Shown in pieces: positions 31,944-40,947 of a stretch of DNA of 64,000 nucleotides. The stretch is taken from assembly GCA_002399975.1 (NCBI GenBank), contig DHER01000084.1, positions 1 to 64,000 of the forward strand, in the 5' to 3' direction. Each line of letters starts with the position of its first letter. Within the stretch, counting starts at the first letter, position 1. The notes under the pieces were generated by a model that did no database searches, was not told the DNA's origin, and saw only the letters and a program-made list of their open reading frames with translations. The DNA comes from Firmicutes bacterium UBA4845. GTDB taxonomy: Bacteria > Bacillota > Clostridia > Tissierellales > Sedimentibacteraceae. A program made the position numbers and the translations under genes.

Positions 31944-32645
31944 GTGAGCATTAAGGAAAATATAGATGGTGTTTTGGAAAGAGTAGCTGCTGCCGCAAGG
32001 CGTTCAGGCAGATCACCTGAAGATGTTAAGGTAATAGCTGTTTCCAAGACTGTAGATGCACAAAGAGCAAGAGAAGCAGTGGAGGGTGGTTTAATTAACT
32101 TGGGAGAAAACAGGGTTCAGGAGCTGGTCAGCAAGTATGAGCAGCTTTCGGACATAGATGTTAAATGGCATTTAATAGGCCATTTGCAGAGAAACAAGGT
32201 AAAATACATAATTGATAAGGTTGTTCTTATTCATTCACTTGAAAGCCTTGACCTTGCAAAAGAAATTAATAAGAGAGCTTTGCAGCACAATATGACGGCC
32301 AATGTTCTTATCGAATTAAATATTGGTCAGGAAGAAAGTAAATTCGGTCTGGATGAAGATTCTGTTTATGATTTTGTTAAATCCATGGAGCAATTTGCTA
32401 ATATAAAAGTTTTAGGTCTTATGACTGTGGCTCCTTTTAGCGAAAATCCGGAAAATGTAAGGTGTGTCTTTAGGAAAATGAAAGAAATATTTGATAAAAT
32501 TTCAGAAATGAAACTTACAAATACTGAAATGAAATATTTATCCATGGGAATGACTAATGATTTTGAAATTGCAATTGAAGAAGGAGCCAATATGGTAAGA
32601 ATAGGGACTGCTATATTTGGCAAAAGAATATATAAGACTTTCTAA
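31944..32645 (+). CDS. YggS/PLPBP family pyridoxal-phosphate homeostasis protein
   Basis: A 233-residue single-domain PLP protein with the alanine-racemase N-terminal barrel. The PLP lysine is in VIAVSKTVDA near residue 35. NLGENRVQEL, WHLIGHLQRNKVKY and LSMGMTNDFEIAIEEGANMVRIGTAIFG complete the family pattern. It has no catalytic activity in known members and controls vitamin B6 and amino-acid balance. The start is GTG 31944, with AGGAGG upstream and 10 bases after the HlyD-like stop. Its position before sepF is common in Firmicutes. Confidence 0.92.
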   Translation: MSIKENIDGVLERVAAAARRSGRSPEDVKVIAVSKTVDAQRAREAVEGGLINLGENRVQELVSKYEQLSDIDVKWHLIGHLQRNKVKYIIDKVVLIHSLESLDLAKEINKRALQHNMTANVLIELNIGQEESKFGLDEDSVYDFVKSMEQFANIKVLGLMTVAPFSENPENVRCVFRKMKEIFDKISEMKLTNTEMKYLSMGMTNDFEIAIEEGANMVRIGTAIFGKRIYKTF

Positions 32646-32657
32646 GGAGGAAATGGA

Positions 32658-33089
32658 ATGGGAGTAATGGAAAAAGTAAAGGATTTCATAGGCATCACGG
32701 ATTTAGACGAAGATTATGAAGAGGAGGAAATTGCTGCTGAAAATGAAAGCGGTAGACCGGGGAGAATGGAAACTTATACAAGGAAAAACAATGTAATTAA
32801 GGTTCATTCTAACACTGATATGAAAGTCTTTATATGTGAGCCAGCAAAGTATGAGGATTGTACCAAAGCTGTTGATGAAATAAAAAATAGAAAAGTTGTT
32901 GTTCTAAATATTGAAGGTATGGAATTGGAGCTTCAGAAACAGGTTTTTGAATTTATTAAGGGCGCTGTTTATGCATTGGAAGCAAGCATACAAAAAATAT
33001 CTAACGGAATTTTTGTTTTAGCCCCCAATAATGTTCAAATTGACGGAAGACTAAGTGACAGATACGAAAGGAATTTTTACTACAAATAA
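32658..33089 (+). CDS. sepF: Cell division protein SepF
   Basis: A 143-residue SepF. An N-terminal amphipathic stretch (MGVMEKVKDFIGI) for membrane binding is followed by an acidic linker and the compact SepF core (VFICEPAKYEDCTKAVDEI, VVLNIEGMELELQKQVFEFIKGAVYAL, IFVLAPNNVQI). SepF ties FtsZ rings to the membrane and aligns them. AGGAGG lies well placed before the ATG, 12 bases after the yggS-type gene. Confidence 0.92.
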   Translation: MGVMEKVKDFIGITDLDEDYEEEEIAAENESGRPGRMETYTRKNNVIKVHSNTDMKVFICEPAKYEDCTKAVDEIKNRKVVVLNIEGMELELQKQVFEFIKGAVYALEASIQKISNGIFVLAPNNVQIDGRLSDRYERNFYYK

Positions 33090-33098
33090 GGAGCGTTT

Positions 33099-33359
33099 AT
33101 GTACCAAATTAAAATAGCCCTTATCCTACTATTTAGAATCATAGATTCTTTAATACTAGTGAGAGTGCTGTTATCATTTTTCCCAACCCTACAACTATCA
33201 AGGATTTCTTACTTTATCTATCAGATGACTGAGCCTATACTGGCTCCTTGCAGAGCAATTTTAGATAAACTGGGATTAGGCATGGGAATGTTTGATTTTT
33301 CTCCTATACTGGCGTTTTTAATTTTAGGTTTAATACGAAACTTGCTGGTTGCCTTTTAA
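33099..33359 (+). CDS. YggT family membrane protein
   Basis: 86 residues with two membrane helices, one at about 8-28 and one at 64-84. The central stretch YQMTEPILAPCRAILDKLG is diagnostic for YggT. It lies in the usual place between sepF and ylmH. The family is linked to division or osmotic behaviour, but its activity is not defined. GGAG precedes the ATG by 5 bases. Confidence 0.88.
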   Translation: MYQIKIALILLFRIIDSLILVRVLLSFFPTLQLSRISYFIYQMTEPILAPCRAILDKLGLGMGMFDFSPILAFLILGLIRNLLVAF

Positions 33360-33407
33360 AAGTTAAAATGTTAAATGCTAAAGGTTAAAAATTTTAAAGG
33401 AGAAAAA

Positions 33408-34193
33408 ATGAAAGATTTAAATAAATATTATGATTTTATAAAAGACGAAGAAACAAGAAGCTCAGTAAAAAAAATTGTTGACAAAGTTTTATATGTCAAT
33501 AAAAATTTTACAACTGCAGTCTCGGATTTCACAAATCCTTATGTTGCAAAACTTAGCATACCTTTAATAGAGAACTATAATATTAAATTTGAACTTTTCC
33601 CCTCATTTGAAAATAGTGAGAGGAAAGTTTTCATTTTATACCCTGATTATCTTAACAGCGTCGACAGCAACGAATTTATAACAGGGCTGCGTGTACACAA
33701 CAGCTCAAAATTTAAAAACCTGAGCCATAAAGATTATTTGGGATCTTTGATGTCTTTGGGTATAAAACGAAATAAGACAGGAGATATTTATGCGTATGAT
33801 GATTACGCAGATATAGTAGTTCACAATGATATTTCTGATTACATAATGTACAATCTGGATAAAATAGGGCATAATAAGGTTGAAATAGAAAAAATAAAAG
33901 CAGATGATGTTAATTTTAAGGAACAAGAGCATGTTGTATTAAAAATAACATGTTCCTCCATGAGATTGGACGGCATAGTAAAGTATATTACAACCAAATC
34001 AAGAGAAAAAGCATCAGATATGGTAAAGGCAGGAAACGTAAAAGTCAACTTTTGCGTTGAAAACAATGTTTCGGCTGAAGTTAAGGAAGGAGACATGATT
34101 TCCATAAGCAGGTACGGAAGGTTTAAAATTTCGTGTATATCCGGTGTAACCAAGAGAGGAAAAAATAAGGTTGAAGTCAAACATTACATTTAG
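33408..34193 (+). CDS. ylmH: YlmH family S4-domain RNA-binding protein
   Basis: 261 residues. The N-terminal half is the YlmH-specific fold (VAKLSIPLIENYNIKF, EFITGLRVHNSSKFKNLSHKDYLGSLMSLGI). The C-terminal S4 domain is SSMRLDGIVKYITTKSREKASDMVKAGNVKVN. Start: AAAGGAG is 6 bases before ATG 33408; an earlier in-frame ATG at 33375 lacks one. In B. subtilis YlmH binds stalled 50S subunits in ribosome-associated quality control, and this window also has rqcH at 37852-39609. Confidence 0.9.
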   Translation: MKDLNKYYDFIKDEETRSSVKKIVDKVLYVNKNFTTAVSDFTNPYVAKLSIPLIENYNIKFELFPSFENSERKVFILYPDYLNSVDSNEFITGLRVHNSSKFKNLSHKDYLGSLMSLGIKRNKTGDIYAYDDYADIVVHNDISDYIMYNLDKIGHNKVEIEKIKADDVNFKEQEHVVLKITCSSMRLDGIVKYITTKSREKASDMVKAGNVKVNFCVENNVSAEVKEGDMISISRYGRFKISCISGVTKRGKNKVEVKHYI

Positions 34194-34203
34194 TGAGGCA
34201 TGT

Positions 34204-34677
34204 ATGAATATATTGACAGGAATAATACTTGTGGCTTCTGTAATATTGGATCAGGCAACAAAAAAATGGGCTTCAGATGCGCTAAAAAGCGGATCGATTA
34301 AAGTAATAGGAAATTTTTTGCGATTTACATATGCAGAAAACAAGGGTGCAGCCTTTAGCATACTTCAAAATCAAAGAATCTTTTTTATAATAATTACTTT
34401 GATCATGATGGCGGTATTGGCTTATATTTATTTTGGCAGCAAAACATCAAGACCGTCAAAAATTTCAATTGTCATGATTGCAGGAGGTGCTGCAGGAAAT
34501 TTTATAGACAGGGTTCGATTGGGATACGTAGTGGATTTTATTGATGTAAGGTTTGGCAGCTTTTATAACTTTCCAATATTTAATATTGCAGACAGTTTTG
34601 TGGTTTGCGGAACAATATTGATGATTATTTTAATCTTTATTAATAAATTTGAAAAGAGTGAGACTGATGGCTTCTGA
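34204..34677 (+). CDS. lspA: Lipoprotein signal peptidase
   Basis: A 157-residue signal peptidase II with four membrane helices. The catalytic aspartates are in GGAAGNFIDRVRLG and FNIADSF. VILDQATKKW and ENKGAAFS are also family signatures. It cleaves prolipoproteins such as the serpin and the substrate-binding protein of this window. Start: ATG 34204, 10 bases after ylmH, with GTGAGG upstream; the frame to 34171 lies inside ylmH and lacks a helix. Confidence 0.93.
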   Translation: MNILTGIILVASVILDQATKKWASDALKSGSIKVIGNFLRFTYAENKGAAFSILQNQRIFFIIITLIMMAVLAYIYFGSKTSRPSKISIVMIAGGAAGNFIDRVRLGYVVDFIDVRFGSFYNFPIFNIADSFVVCGTILMIILIFINKFEKSETDGF

Positions 34678-35638
34678 TAAAATGGATTTAACCGGCAATG
34701 TTGATGAAGTTGAAAATGAAGGCGGTGAAATCACAATTATATCAGACAAAGATAATGAGAGAATTGACGTTTATATTTCAGCCTGTTTAAAAAATGTTTC
34801 CCGAAGCTTTGTGCAAAAACTTATTATTTCCGGGAACATTACGGTTAATAATAAAAATACAAAGGCAAATTATAAAATAAAAACAAACGATTTAATACGA
34901 ATAATATTTCCAAAGCCTGAGACCTTTGATGTTAAGCCGGAAAACATACCTATCAATATAGTTTATGAGGATGATGATTTAGCTGTTATAAACAAGCCGC
35001 AGGGCATGGTGGTTCATCCGGCGCCCGGGCATTATTCCGGAACATTGGTAAACGGGCTGATGTATCACCTAAAAAGTTTATCATCTATAAACGGCGATAT
35101 GCGGCCCGGAATAGTACACCGACTTGATATGAATACCTCCGGCCTGATGATTGTGGCTAAAAACGACAGATCACATATTTTTTTAGCTAAATGCCTTAAA
35201 GAGCATTCTATAAACAGAATTTATTATGCATTGGTTGAGGGGAATATTAAAGATGATTCGGGAGTGATAGACGCACCCTTAGGAAGAAGTGAAAAGGACA
35301 GAAAAAAACGTGCCGTAACTTACAAAAACAGCAAAAATGCTGTGACAAATTTTGGGGTAATAAAAAGGTATGGCAGTTATACGTTAATTAAATTAAAACT
35401 TGAAACTGGAAGGACTCATCAAATAAGGGCGCATATGAAGTATATTGGACATCCTGTTGTGGGGGATAATGTTTATGGATGCAAGTCAAATAATTTTAAA
35501 CTTAAAGGTCAGCTTTTGCATTCAAAGTCCTTGGGATTTGTGCATCCAACAACAGGAGAATATATGAAATTTGACAGTCAGCTTCCGGAATATTTTACAA
35601 AAGTTTTAAAGATTATCGGAGGATTTTATGAAAACTAA
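34667..35638 (+). CDS. RluD family pseudouridine synthase
   Basis: 323 residues. An N-terminal S4 domain (RIDVYISACLKNVSRSFVQKLI) precedes the catalytic domain with the essential aspartate in IVHRLDMNTSGLM and the later GRTHQIRAHMKYIGHPVVGD. Enzymes of this group modify uridines of 23S rRNA helix 69 or related sites. An acidic N-terminal leader of about 30 residues precedes the S4 domain. ATG 34667 overlaps lspA by 11 bases. The stop overlaps pyrR by 11 bases, as in many Firmicutes. Confidence 0.9.
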   Translation: MASDKMDLTGNVDEVENEGGEITIISDKDNERIDVYISACLKNVSRSFVQKLIISGNITVNNKNTKANYKIKTNDLIRIIFPKPETFDVKPENIPINIVYEDDDLAVINKPQGMVVHPAPGHYSGTLVNGLMYHLKSLSSINGDMRPGIVHRLDMNTSGLMIVAKNDRSHIFLAKCLKEHSINRIYYALVEGNIKDDSGVIDAPLGRSEKDRKKRAVTYKNSKNAVTNFGVIKRYGSYTLIKLKLETGRTHQIRAHMKYIGHPVVGDNVYGCKSNNFKLKGQLLHSKSLGFVHPTTGEYMKFDSQLPEYFTKVLKIIGGFYEN

Positions 35639-36158
35639 AGCAATAATAATGGATGAAAAGGCTATCGACAGAGCTTTATTCCGAATTTCCCACGAGATAA
35701 TAGAAAGAAACAAGGGCGTTGAAAACCTTGTTATTATAGGAATAAAGACCAGAGGTTGGCCCTTGGCGTTGAGGCTTGTAGATAAAATAGAAAAAATTGA
35801 AGGCTCAAAGGTTCCTGTTTTTCCTCTGGATATAACATATTACAGAGATGACTACGAAAAAGACGACAGGGCACCGATGTTGGTTAAAGCTTTTGATTAC
35901 GATATAAAGGACAAAACGGTGGTACTGGTTGATGATGTTTTATATACCGGCAGGACAGCCAGAGCAGCATTAGATGCGGTGGTAGACCAGGGAAGACCCT
36001 TGAATGTTGAATTTGCGGTTCTTATTGACAGAGGCCATAGAGAGCTTCCCATACGAGCTGATTTCATCGGCAAAAACGTTCCTACATCAAGAAACGAGAG
36101 AATAGGCGTAAAACTTGAAGAAACAGATGGGACCAATCAGGTGGTAATAACTGAATAG
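35628..36158 (+). CDS. pyrR: Bifunctional pyr operon regulator / uracil phosphoribosyltransferase
   Basis: A 176-residue PyrR. The PRPP-binding loop is VVLVDDVLYTGRTARAALD near residue 97. ITYYRDDYE and RGHRELPIRADFIGKNVPTS are the RNA-binding and dimer signatures. PyrR binds pyr mRNA leaders with UMP and causes termination. The last 67 bases of the gene are duplicated exactly at 37759-37825, beyond the hicAB island, so the gene itself was left complete. Confidence 0.94.
   Translation: MKTKAIIMDEKAIDRALFRISHEIIERNKGVENLVIIGIKTRGWPLALRLVDKIEKIEGSKVPVFPLDITYYRDDYEKDDRAPMLVKAFDYDIKDKTVVLVDDVLYTGRTARAALDAVVDQGRPLNVEFAVLIDRGHRELPIRADFIGKNVPTSRNERIGVKLEETDGTNQVVITE
36091..36157 (+). repeat. 67-bp direct repeat, left copy (pyrR 3' end)
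   Basis: Bases 36091-36157 (GAAACGAGAGAATAGG ... AACTGAATA) are identical to 37759-37825. The intervening 1601 bases hold hicAB and an IS3 remnant. The repeat includes 22 codons of pyrR. Confidence 0.93.
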
Positions 36159-36370
36159 TTGGAATTTCAATGAAAATATGCAATTTCAAGCTGCTAAGGA
36201 TAACATAAATACTAAACATAAGTAACAATAATACTAAATACAAAACGAACTAAATTGAAGCTTAGAACAGATTTTAAATCCATGAAAAAGGGAGTAAAAT
36301 ATGTTCAAGAATTTCACCCAAAAAAAATAAACCTTCTTGTTTTTAATAGTATATTTAGATAATTTTCTGA

Positions 36371-36658
36371 GTAAACAGCTATTTCCATTATATAGTTTAC
36401 TTTAACAGTAATAAAGCAAAGAATGTTGATAATTTTACAGCGAAAATAGAAGTTAAGGATATTTTAGAAGAGCACTGGCTTAATAAAAATTATATAATAG
36501 TGGACGGCAAAAGGTTAAAATGCGATTATAGCATTAGCAATGCAGACGAATTGTTGAACGTTACCTTAAGAATTGAATATTTCAATGATATAATAAAAGA
36601 AAATGACATTGATTATGAATTAATACAGGAAATAATTTACAATAATCAAAATAGTTAG
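36371..36658 (+). pseudogene. C-terminal fragment of an unrecognised protein
   Basis: A frame open from 36371 to TAG 36656-36658 encodes about 95 residues. The credible part runs from KNVDNFTAKIEVKDILEEHW through DGKRLKCDYSISNADELL to LIQEIIYNNQNS. No usable start codon is in frame. It is a 5'-truncated gene stub inside the island. I do not recognise the family. Confidence 0.5.
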
Positions 36659-36698
36659 GAGAAACAGTAAATGACCTCATCTTTATTTTAGAAACCTC

Positions 36699-36727
36699 TT
36701 GACAAGTGTGTATTAAATGTGTATAAT
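36699..36727 (+). promoter_or_regulatory. Consensus promoter of hicAB
   Basis: TTGACA (36699-36704), 17-bp spacer, TATAAT (36722-36727). It is 20 bases before the hicA ATG. Confidence 0.88.
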
Positions 36728-36747
36728 TGTATTGTGAGGAGGTAGAG

Positions 36748-36918
36748 ATGAAGCGAACGGATTTAATAAAAAAGCTTGAAAGTATCGGTTTTAAGTTCGA
36801 AAGACACGGCAGTAAACACGACATATACATAAAAGGTAAAGACCATGAACCAATCCCAAGACACAGAGAAATTAACGAAAGACTCGCAAAAGCAATCCTA
36901 AAGAGATGGGGGCTGTAA
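36748..36918 (+). CDS. hicA: HicA family toxin
   Basis: A 56-residue HicA mRNA interferase, the usual length. The double-stranded-RNA-binding-like fold includes LIKKLESIGFKFERHGSKHDIYI, with the catalytic His, and IPRHREINERLAKAILKRWGL. AGGAGG stands 6 bases before ATG 36748; an ATG at 36727 overlaps the -10. HicA blocks translation by cutting mRNA until bound by HicB, encoded 53 bases downstream. The pair lies in a small inserted island after pyrR. Confidence 0.92.
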   Translation: MKRTDLIKKLESIGFKFERHGSKHDIYIKGKDHEPIPRHREINERLAKAILKRWGL

Positions 36919-36971
36919 AATCCCCATGCTTCTTTTAATTATACATACTAAATGCATAGGAGGTGTGATTT

Positions 36972-37379
36972 ATGAAAAGTATATACCCTGTTATTTTTAC
37001 ACAAACAGATAATGTTGTATTAGTTGAAGTACCTGATATGGAAATTTTAACAGAAGGGAAAGATATGGCAGATGCTATAGATATGGCAAGAGATGCGATA
37101 GGTTTAAAAGGAATATCCATGGAGGATTCAGGAGATTTAATTCCTGCGTCATCGGATATTAAGGATATAAAAATAAGTGATGGAACTTTTGCAGAAGATG
37201 GAGAAAATTATGTGTTTCTTGTAGATATTGATTTTGCAGAATATAGAAGGAAGGTTGATAATAAAGTTGTCCGAAGAAACGTAACTCTTCCAAATTGGTT
37301 AAACTTAGAGGCGAATAAGGCTCATATTAATGTATCTAAAGTATTACAAGATGCTTTGATGGATAGACTTGAGAGATAA
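36972..37379 (+). CDS. hicB: HicB family antitoxin
   Basis: 135 residues. An N-terminal partial RNase-H-like HicB fold (YPVIFTQTDNVVLVEVPDM, DMADAIDMARDAIGL) is followed by a DNA-binding C-terminus (VRRNVTLPNWLNLEANKAHINVSKVLQDAL) of the HicB two-domain type. It should neutralise HicA and repress the promoter at 36699-36727. GGAGGTG precedes the ATG. Confidence 0.92.
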   Translation: MKSIYPVIFTQTDNVVLVEVPDMEILTEGKDMADAIDMARDAIGLKGISMEDSGDLIPASSDIKDIKISDGTFAEDGENYVFLVDIDFAEYRRKVDNKVVRRNVTLPNWLNLEANKAHINVSKVLQDALMDRLER

Positions 37380-37419
37380 ACAAAGTAACTAATTAAAGGC
37401 ACTTACAATAGTGATATGC

Positions 37420-37758
37420 CCCCTGTCAAGTAGACAGGATAAATATCTAAAATAAGTGCTATAGACTGCTACGCAGATTTTGTGTGGTAGTCTCCTTTTA
37501 TGCAATCCATTTTTCTTTATACTTTTGTATTCTTCTATTTACAGGAATAGGATATTGTGCAGGCTCAGATACAGTTAAAGCTTCCTGGCGAACCTCTAAT
37601 GGTGTTCTGCAACCAAACCGTTCCTGTAACCTCTCGTTATTATAGAAATTCATATATCCATTTATTGCTGCTATTAAAGATTTTTCATCAACAATCTCAT
37701 ACATACAATACATTTCAGATTTTACAATTCCCCAAAACCTTCAGTAGGACCATTATCT
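37420..37758 (-). mobile_element. IS3-family insertion sequence remnant
   Basis: A minus-strand frame (37713-37498) encodes the C-terminal end of an IS3 OrfB integrase (YNNERLQERFGCRTPLEVRQEALT). Upstream of it, SDNGPTEGF is in another frame because one T is missing before GGIVKSEM-like sequence. The fragment begins abruptly at 37758, exactly where the pyrR repeat starts. The non-coding end (37420-37497) includes the inverted CCTGTC...GACAGG. The rest of the IS is gone, so it cannot move. Confidence 0.78.
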
Positions 37759-37825
37759 GAAACGAGAGAATAGGCGTAAAACTTGAAGAAACAGATGGGA
37801 CCAATCAGGTGGTAATAACTGAATA
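37759..37825 (+). repeat. 67-bp direct repeat, right copy
   Basis: Identical to 36091-36157 (pyrR 3' end). After it the sequence continues to the rqcH 3' end, probably the ancestral pyrR-rqcH junction. Confidence 0.93.
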
Positions 37826-37851
37826 ATAAAATCGGACTAAGAAGTCGGAAA

Positions 37852-39609
37852 TTAATATTGATGTTTAATCCTTGAAATGTCAGGTTTTACTGTCATCGAA
37901 TAATTTGTGTCATATATTACAAAACCGGGTTTTGAATTAGGAGGTTTTTTAACATTTGATTTTTTTGTGTAGTCTACCTCTACGGTTCCCGAATTTTTTC
38001 CTTTACTATGGTAGGCTGCAATTTGTGCCGCCTCTACATATTCTTCATCCTTAAGCTCATCAACGTTTGTTCTTATAATTACGTGGGAGCCGGGTATATT
38101 TTTAGCATGAAACCAGTAATCGTTTTTTTTGGCGGTTTTGAATGTTAGCATATCATTTTGAATGTTATTCCTTCCTACTAATATTTCATGTCCATTGGAG
38201 GAAATGTAGGAAATAAATTGTGGCTTATGTTTTTTTTGCTTTTTATTCTTTGATTTTCCCTTCATGATTCCTTCGCTTACGAGTTCACTGTAGATTTCGT
38301 CTAAATCATCGATTGTTTTGCAGTTCTCTATTGAGTATAGTATGTTTTCAAGGTATAGAATTTCATTTGATGATTCATTTATAAGATTTTTCAACTCTTG
38401 TTCTGCCTTTTTCAGTTTGTTGTACCTTTTGAAAAATTTTTGGCTGTTCTGGGAAAGACTGAGGAGTTTCGGGTCCAGTGGTATTGTTATTTCATTCTGC
38501 TGTGGGTCATAATAATTTACAACGGTGAGTTTGTGGTTCTCCGGTGTTTTGTTTATATTTGCAATAATAAGATTCCCATATATCTTATACTTTTCTCTGT
38601 TTTCGGCATTAAGAAGTTCATTTCTTCGCTTTTCATTTTTTTTACTGTCCCTTTGGATTTTAGTGTTAATGTTTTTAATGAGATTTGCAGTTCTTTGATT
38701 AATTTTATTTTTGTTGTCAAGTTCATTATAATAATCATCCAGTAAAATTCCCGGATTATCATAATGTTTTTTTTCAAAATATCCCATGTGCAAGGCATCT
38801 ATGCAGTAAAAATCTTGTTGCTGTAAGTTTTCATCCAGGTAAATATTAAATAAATAATCATTTGCTTTTACCTTGTCAAATATATGCTTAAAGGCATCCC
38901 ATAATTTTTCCCTTTGTTCAACCTTAAGTTCACCTATATATGTGCTTTCGTTTAAATCCGCCAGGCAGCAAATTTCTTTGCTTATAAAAGGGCTTAAGCC
39001 TGTGAAGGTTTTATAGAAATAGTTATATATAAGTTTGCCTTCATTTGGCTTTTTTAGTGCGTCATAAAATATTTTGTCAGTTGTTTTCAAAGGATTCAAT
39101 TTGTTATGTTCAGGAGGAATAACATATTTTGCTCCAGGGTATACCTGTCTTACGGAACTCATGTTTTCCGTCACTCTTTTTATTGAATTTATTATGGTTT
39201 TGGTTTGAGAATTTATTAAAATAATGTTGCTGTGTTTGCCCATTATTTCTATTATCAATGATTTATACACTGTTGTATCAAGTTCGTCCTTGCATTCAAA
39301 TGTTATTTCCAATATCCGGTCAAAGTTGATTTGTTTTATATCTACAATATGGGCGCCTGTCAGGTGTTTCCTCAGTACCATGCAAAACATGGGAGGCTCC
39401 ATAGGATTTTTATTTGTTATGCCGGTTAAGTGAATTCGGGGGCTGTTGCTTGCTGCGGTCATCAGAAGTCTATAATTTTTGCCGGTATTTCTTATCCCAA
39501 TTACAATTTCATTTTTATCCGGCTGATAAATTTTATCTACACGTCCTCTTAATAATTTGTTATATAAATCGTTTTTTATGCTGCTTAAAAATATACCGTC
39601 CAAAGACAT
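37852..39609 (-). CDS. rqcH: NFACT family ribosome quality control protein RqcH
   Basis: 585 residues, the normal length. The NFACT-N domain includes LRGRVDKIYQPDKNEI and PPMFCMVLRKHLTGA. A long coiled coil (about 300-440) and the NFACT-R domain (YWFHAKNIPGSHVIIRT near 510) follow. RqcH recruits tRNA-Ala to obstructed 50S subunits and adds Ala tails to stalled chains. It is also called a fibronectin-binding protein. Start: ATG 39609 with GGAGG; an earlier in-frame ATG at 39648 has no site. It is convergent to pyrR, and YlmH of the same pathway is encoded 4 kb away. Confidence 0.92.
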   Translation of the reverse strand: MSLDGIFLSSIKNDLYNKLLRGRVDKIYQPDKNEIVIGIRNTGKNYRLLMTAASNSPRIHLTGITNKNPMEPPMFCMVLRKHLTGAHIVDIKQINFDRILEITFECKDELDTTVYKSLIIEIMGKHSNIILINSQTKTIINSIKRVTENMSSVRQVYPGAKYVIPPEHNKLNPLKTTDKIFYDALKKPNEGKLIYNYFYKTFTGLSPFISKEICCLADLNESTYIGELKVEQREKLWDAFKHIFDKVKANDYLFNIYLDENLQQQDFYCIDALHMGYFEKKHYDNPGILLDDYYNELDNKNKINQRTANLIKNINTKIQRDSKKNEKRRNELLNAENREKYKIYGNLIIANINKTPENHKLTVVNYYDPQQNEITIPLDPKLLSLSQNSQKFFKRYNKLKKAEQELKNLINESSNEILYLENILYSIENCKTIDDLDEIYSELVSEGIMKGKSKNKKQKKHKPQFISYISSNGHEILVGRNNIQNDMLTFKTAKKNDYWFHAKNIPGSHVIIRTNVDELKDEEYVEAAQIAAYHSKGKNSGTVEVDYTKKSNVKKPPNSKPGFVIYDTNYSMTVKPDISRIKHQY

Positions 39610-39779
39610 ATAAAAAACCTCCATTCTACTTATTATATTGTACCGCAAAAATACATTTATGTCATCATGGTAAATATTTATATTTTTGTTTACTAATCAT
39701 GTTTTGATGTTATAATTAACTAACGTGGTTTAAAAATATTGATACTTTAGTTGTATCATAGAAATATATGGAGAGCAAT

Positions 39780-40667
39780 ATGGCGAATATATTAAGTATG
39801 ACTGGATATGGCAAGGGTGAACATAATGACGGAAAGAGGGTAATAACGGCAGAAATCAAGACAGTCAACAACAGGTATTGTGATATTAATATTAAATTAC
39901 CGAGACATTTGCGTTTTTTTGAGGATAATGTAAGAAAAATCTTGAAAAACAGTGTTCAAAGAGGTAGAATAGATGTATATATCAATATGGATTATTTAAG
40001 TGAATCCGATGCGGTAATTGTTCCTAACTTATGCCTTGCAAAACAATATAAAGATGCTATTGAGAAAGTAAAAAGCAAATTAGAGATAGATGGCGAAGTT
40101 TCACTGGATACGATAATAAAGTTTCAGGATGTATTAATTGCAAAAGAGGATCCGGATGATGAAGAAGAACTTTGCACCTGCGTTGAAAGAGCAATGAACG
40201 ATGCAGTTGATAACCTTATGGAAATGAGAGCTGCAGAAGGTGAACACCTTGAAACCGACATTAGATCAGGCATGGATAAAATAATTGTTCTAATTGACGA
40301 AATAGATAAAAATTCTGAAACAATAGTTGCGGACTACAAGAAAAAATTTGAAACAAGAATAAAGGAACTGTTGGGCAGCAACCACGAACTGGATGAAAAC
40401 AGGATGTATAACGAAATTGTAATATATGTGGATAAAAGTGACATAAATGAAGAAATTGTAAGATTTAAATCACACATAAATCAGTTTGACGGTGTTCTGA
40501 ATACAGGAGGACCTGTTGGAAGGAAACTGGATTTTATTATACAGGAAGCAAACAGGGAGATAAATACAATCGGGTCTAAAACAGGAAACTTGGATATAAT
40601 ACAAATGGTAATTGAAACAAAAAACTTATTGGAAAAAATTCGAGAGCAAATACAAAATATAGAATAG
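39780..40667 (+). CDS. YicC family endoribonuclease
   Basis: 295 residues. The YicC N-terminal domain begins LSMTGYGKGEHND. The C-terminal DUF1732 has GGPVGRKLDFIIQEANREINTIGSKTGN. E. coli YicC is a single-strand endoribonuclease. Start: ATG 39780 with GGAGA 6 bases upstream; an ATG at 39768 has none. It heads the yicC-remA-gmk-rpoZ operon, with 11 bases to remA. Confidence 0.92.
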   Translation: MANILSMTGYGKGEHNDGKRVITAEIKTVNNRYCDINIKLPRHLRFFEDNVRKILKNSVQRGRIDVYINMDYLSESDAVIVPNLCLAKQYKDAIEKVKSKLEIDGEVSLDTIIKFQDVLIAKEDPDDEEELCTCVERAMNDAVDNLMEMRAAEGEHLETDIRSGMDKIIVLIDEIDKNSETIVADYKKKFETRIKELLGSNHELDENRMYNEIVIYVDKSDINEEIVRFKSHINQFDGVLNTGGPVGRKLDFIIQEANREINTIGSKTGNLDIIQMVIETKNLLEKIREQIQNIE

Positions 40668-40678
40668 GAGATGTTTAA

Positions 40679-40936
40679 ATGGCGGGCAATACCATAAATA
40701 TAGGGTTTGGTAATATAGCGTTAACCAATAGGATCATAGCAATTATAAGTCCTGAGTCAGCACCTATCAAGCGTGTTATACAGGATACCAGAGAAAAAGG
40801 AAAACTTATAGATGCTACTTATGGAAGAAAAACAAGAGCAGTAATAATCACTGACTGCGGATATGTAATACTTTCAGCAATACAGCCGGATACAATGGCT
40901 CAAAGATTTGACAACAATAATCACAGCATAAAGTAG
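40679..40936 (+). CDS. remA: RemA-like extracellular matrix regulator (DUF370)
   Basis: 85 residues matching RemA (INIGFGNIALTNRIIAIISPESAPIKR, RKTRAVIITDCGYVILSAIQP). In B. subtilis RemA is a DNA-binding ring protein that activates matrix genes. Its position between yicC and gmk is conserved across Firmicutes. TAGGAG precedes the ATG. Confidence 0.92.
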   Translation: MAGNTINIGFGNIALTNRIIAIISPESAPIKRVIQDTREKGKLIDATYGRKTRAVIITDCGYVILSAIQPDTMAQRFDNNNHSIK

Positions 40937-40947
40937 AGGTGTGCAAT

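Noticed and set aside
36158..37758. An active IS3 element carrying hicAB
   Set aside because: Only the 3' end of the transposase remains, it is frameshifted, and the flanking repeats are far too long for an IS3 target duplication.
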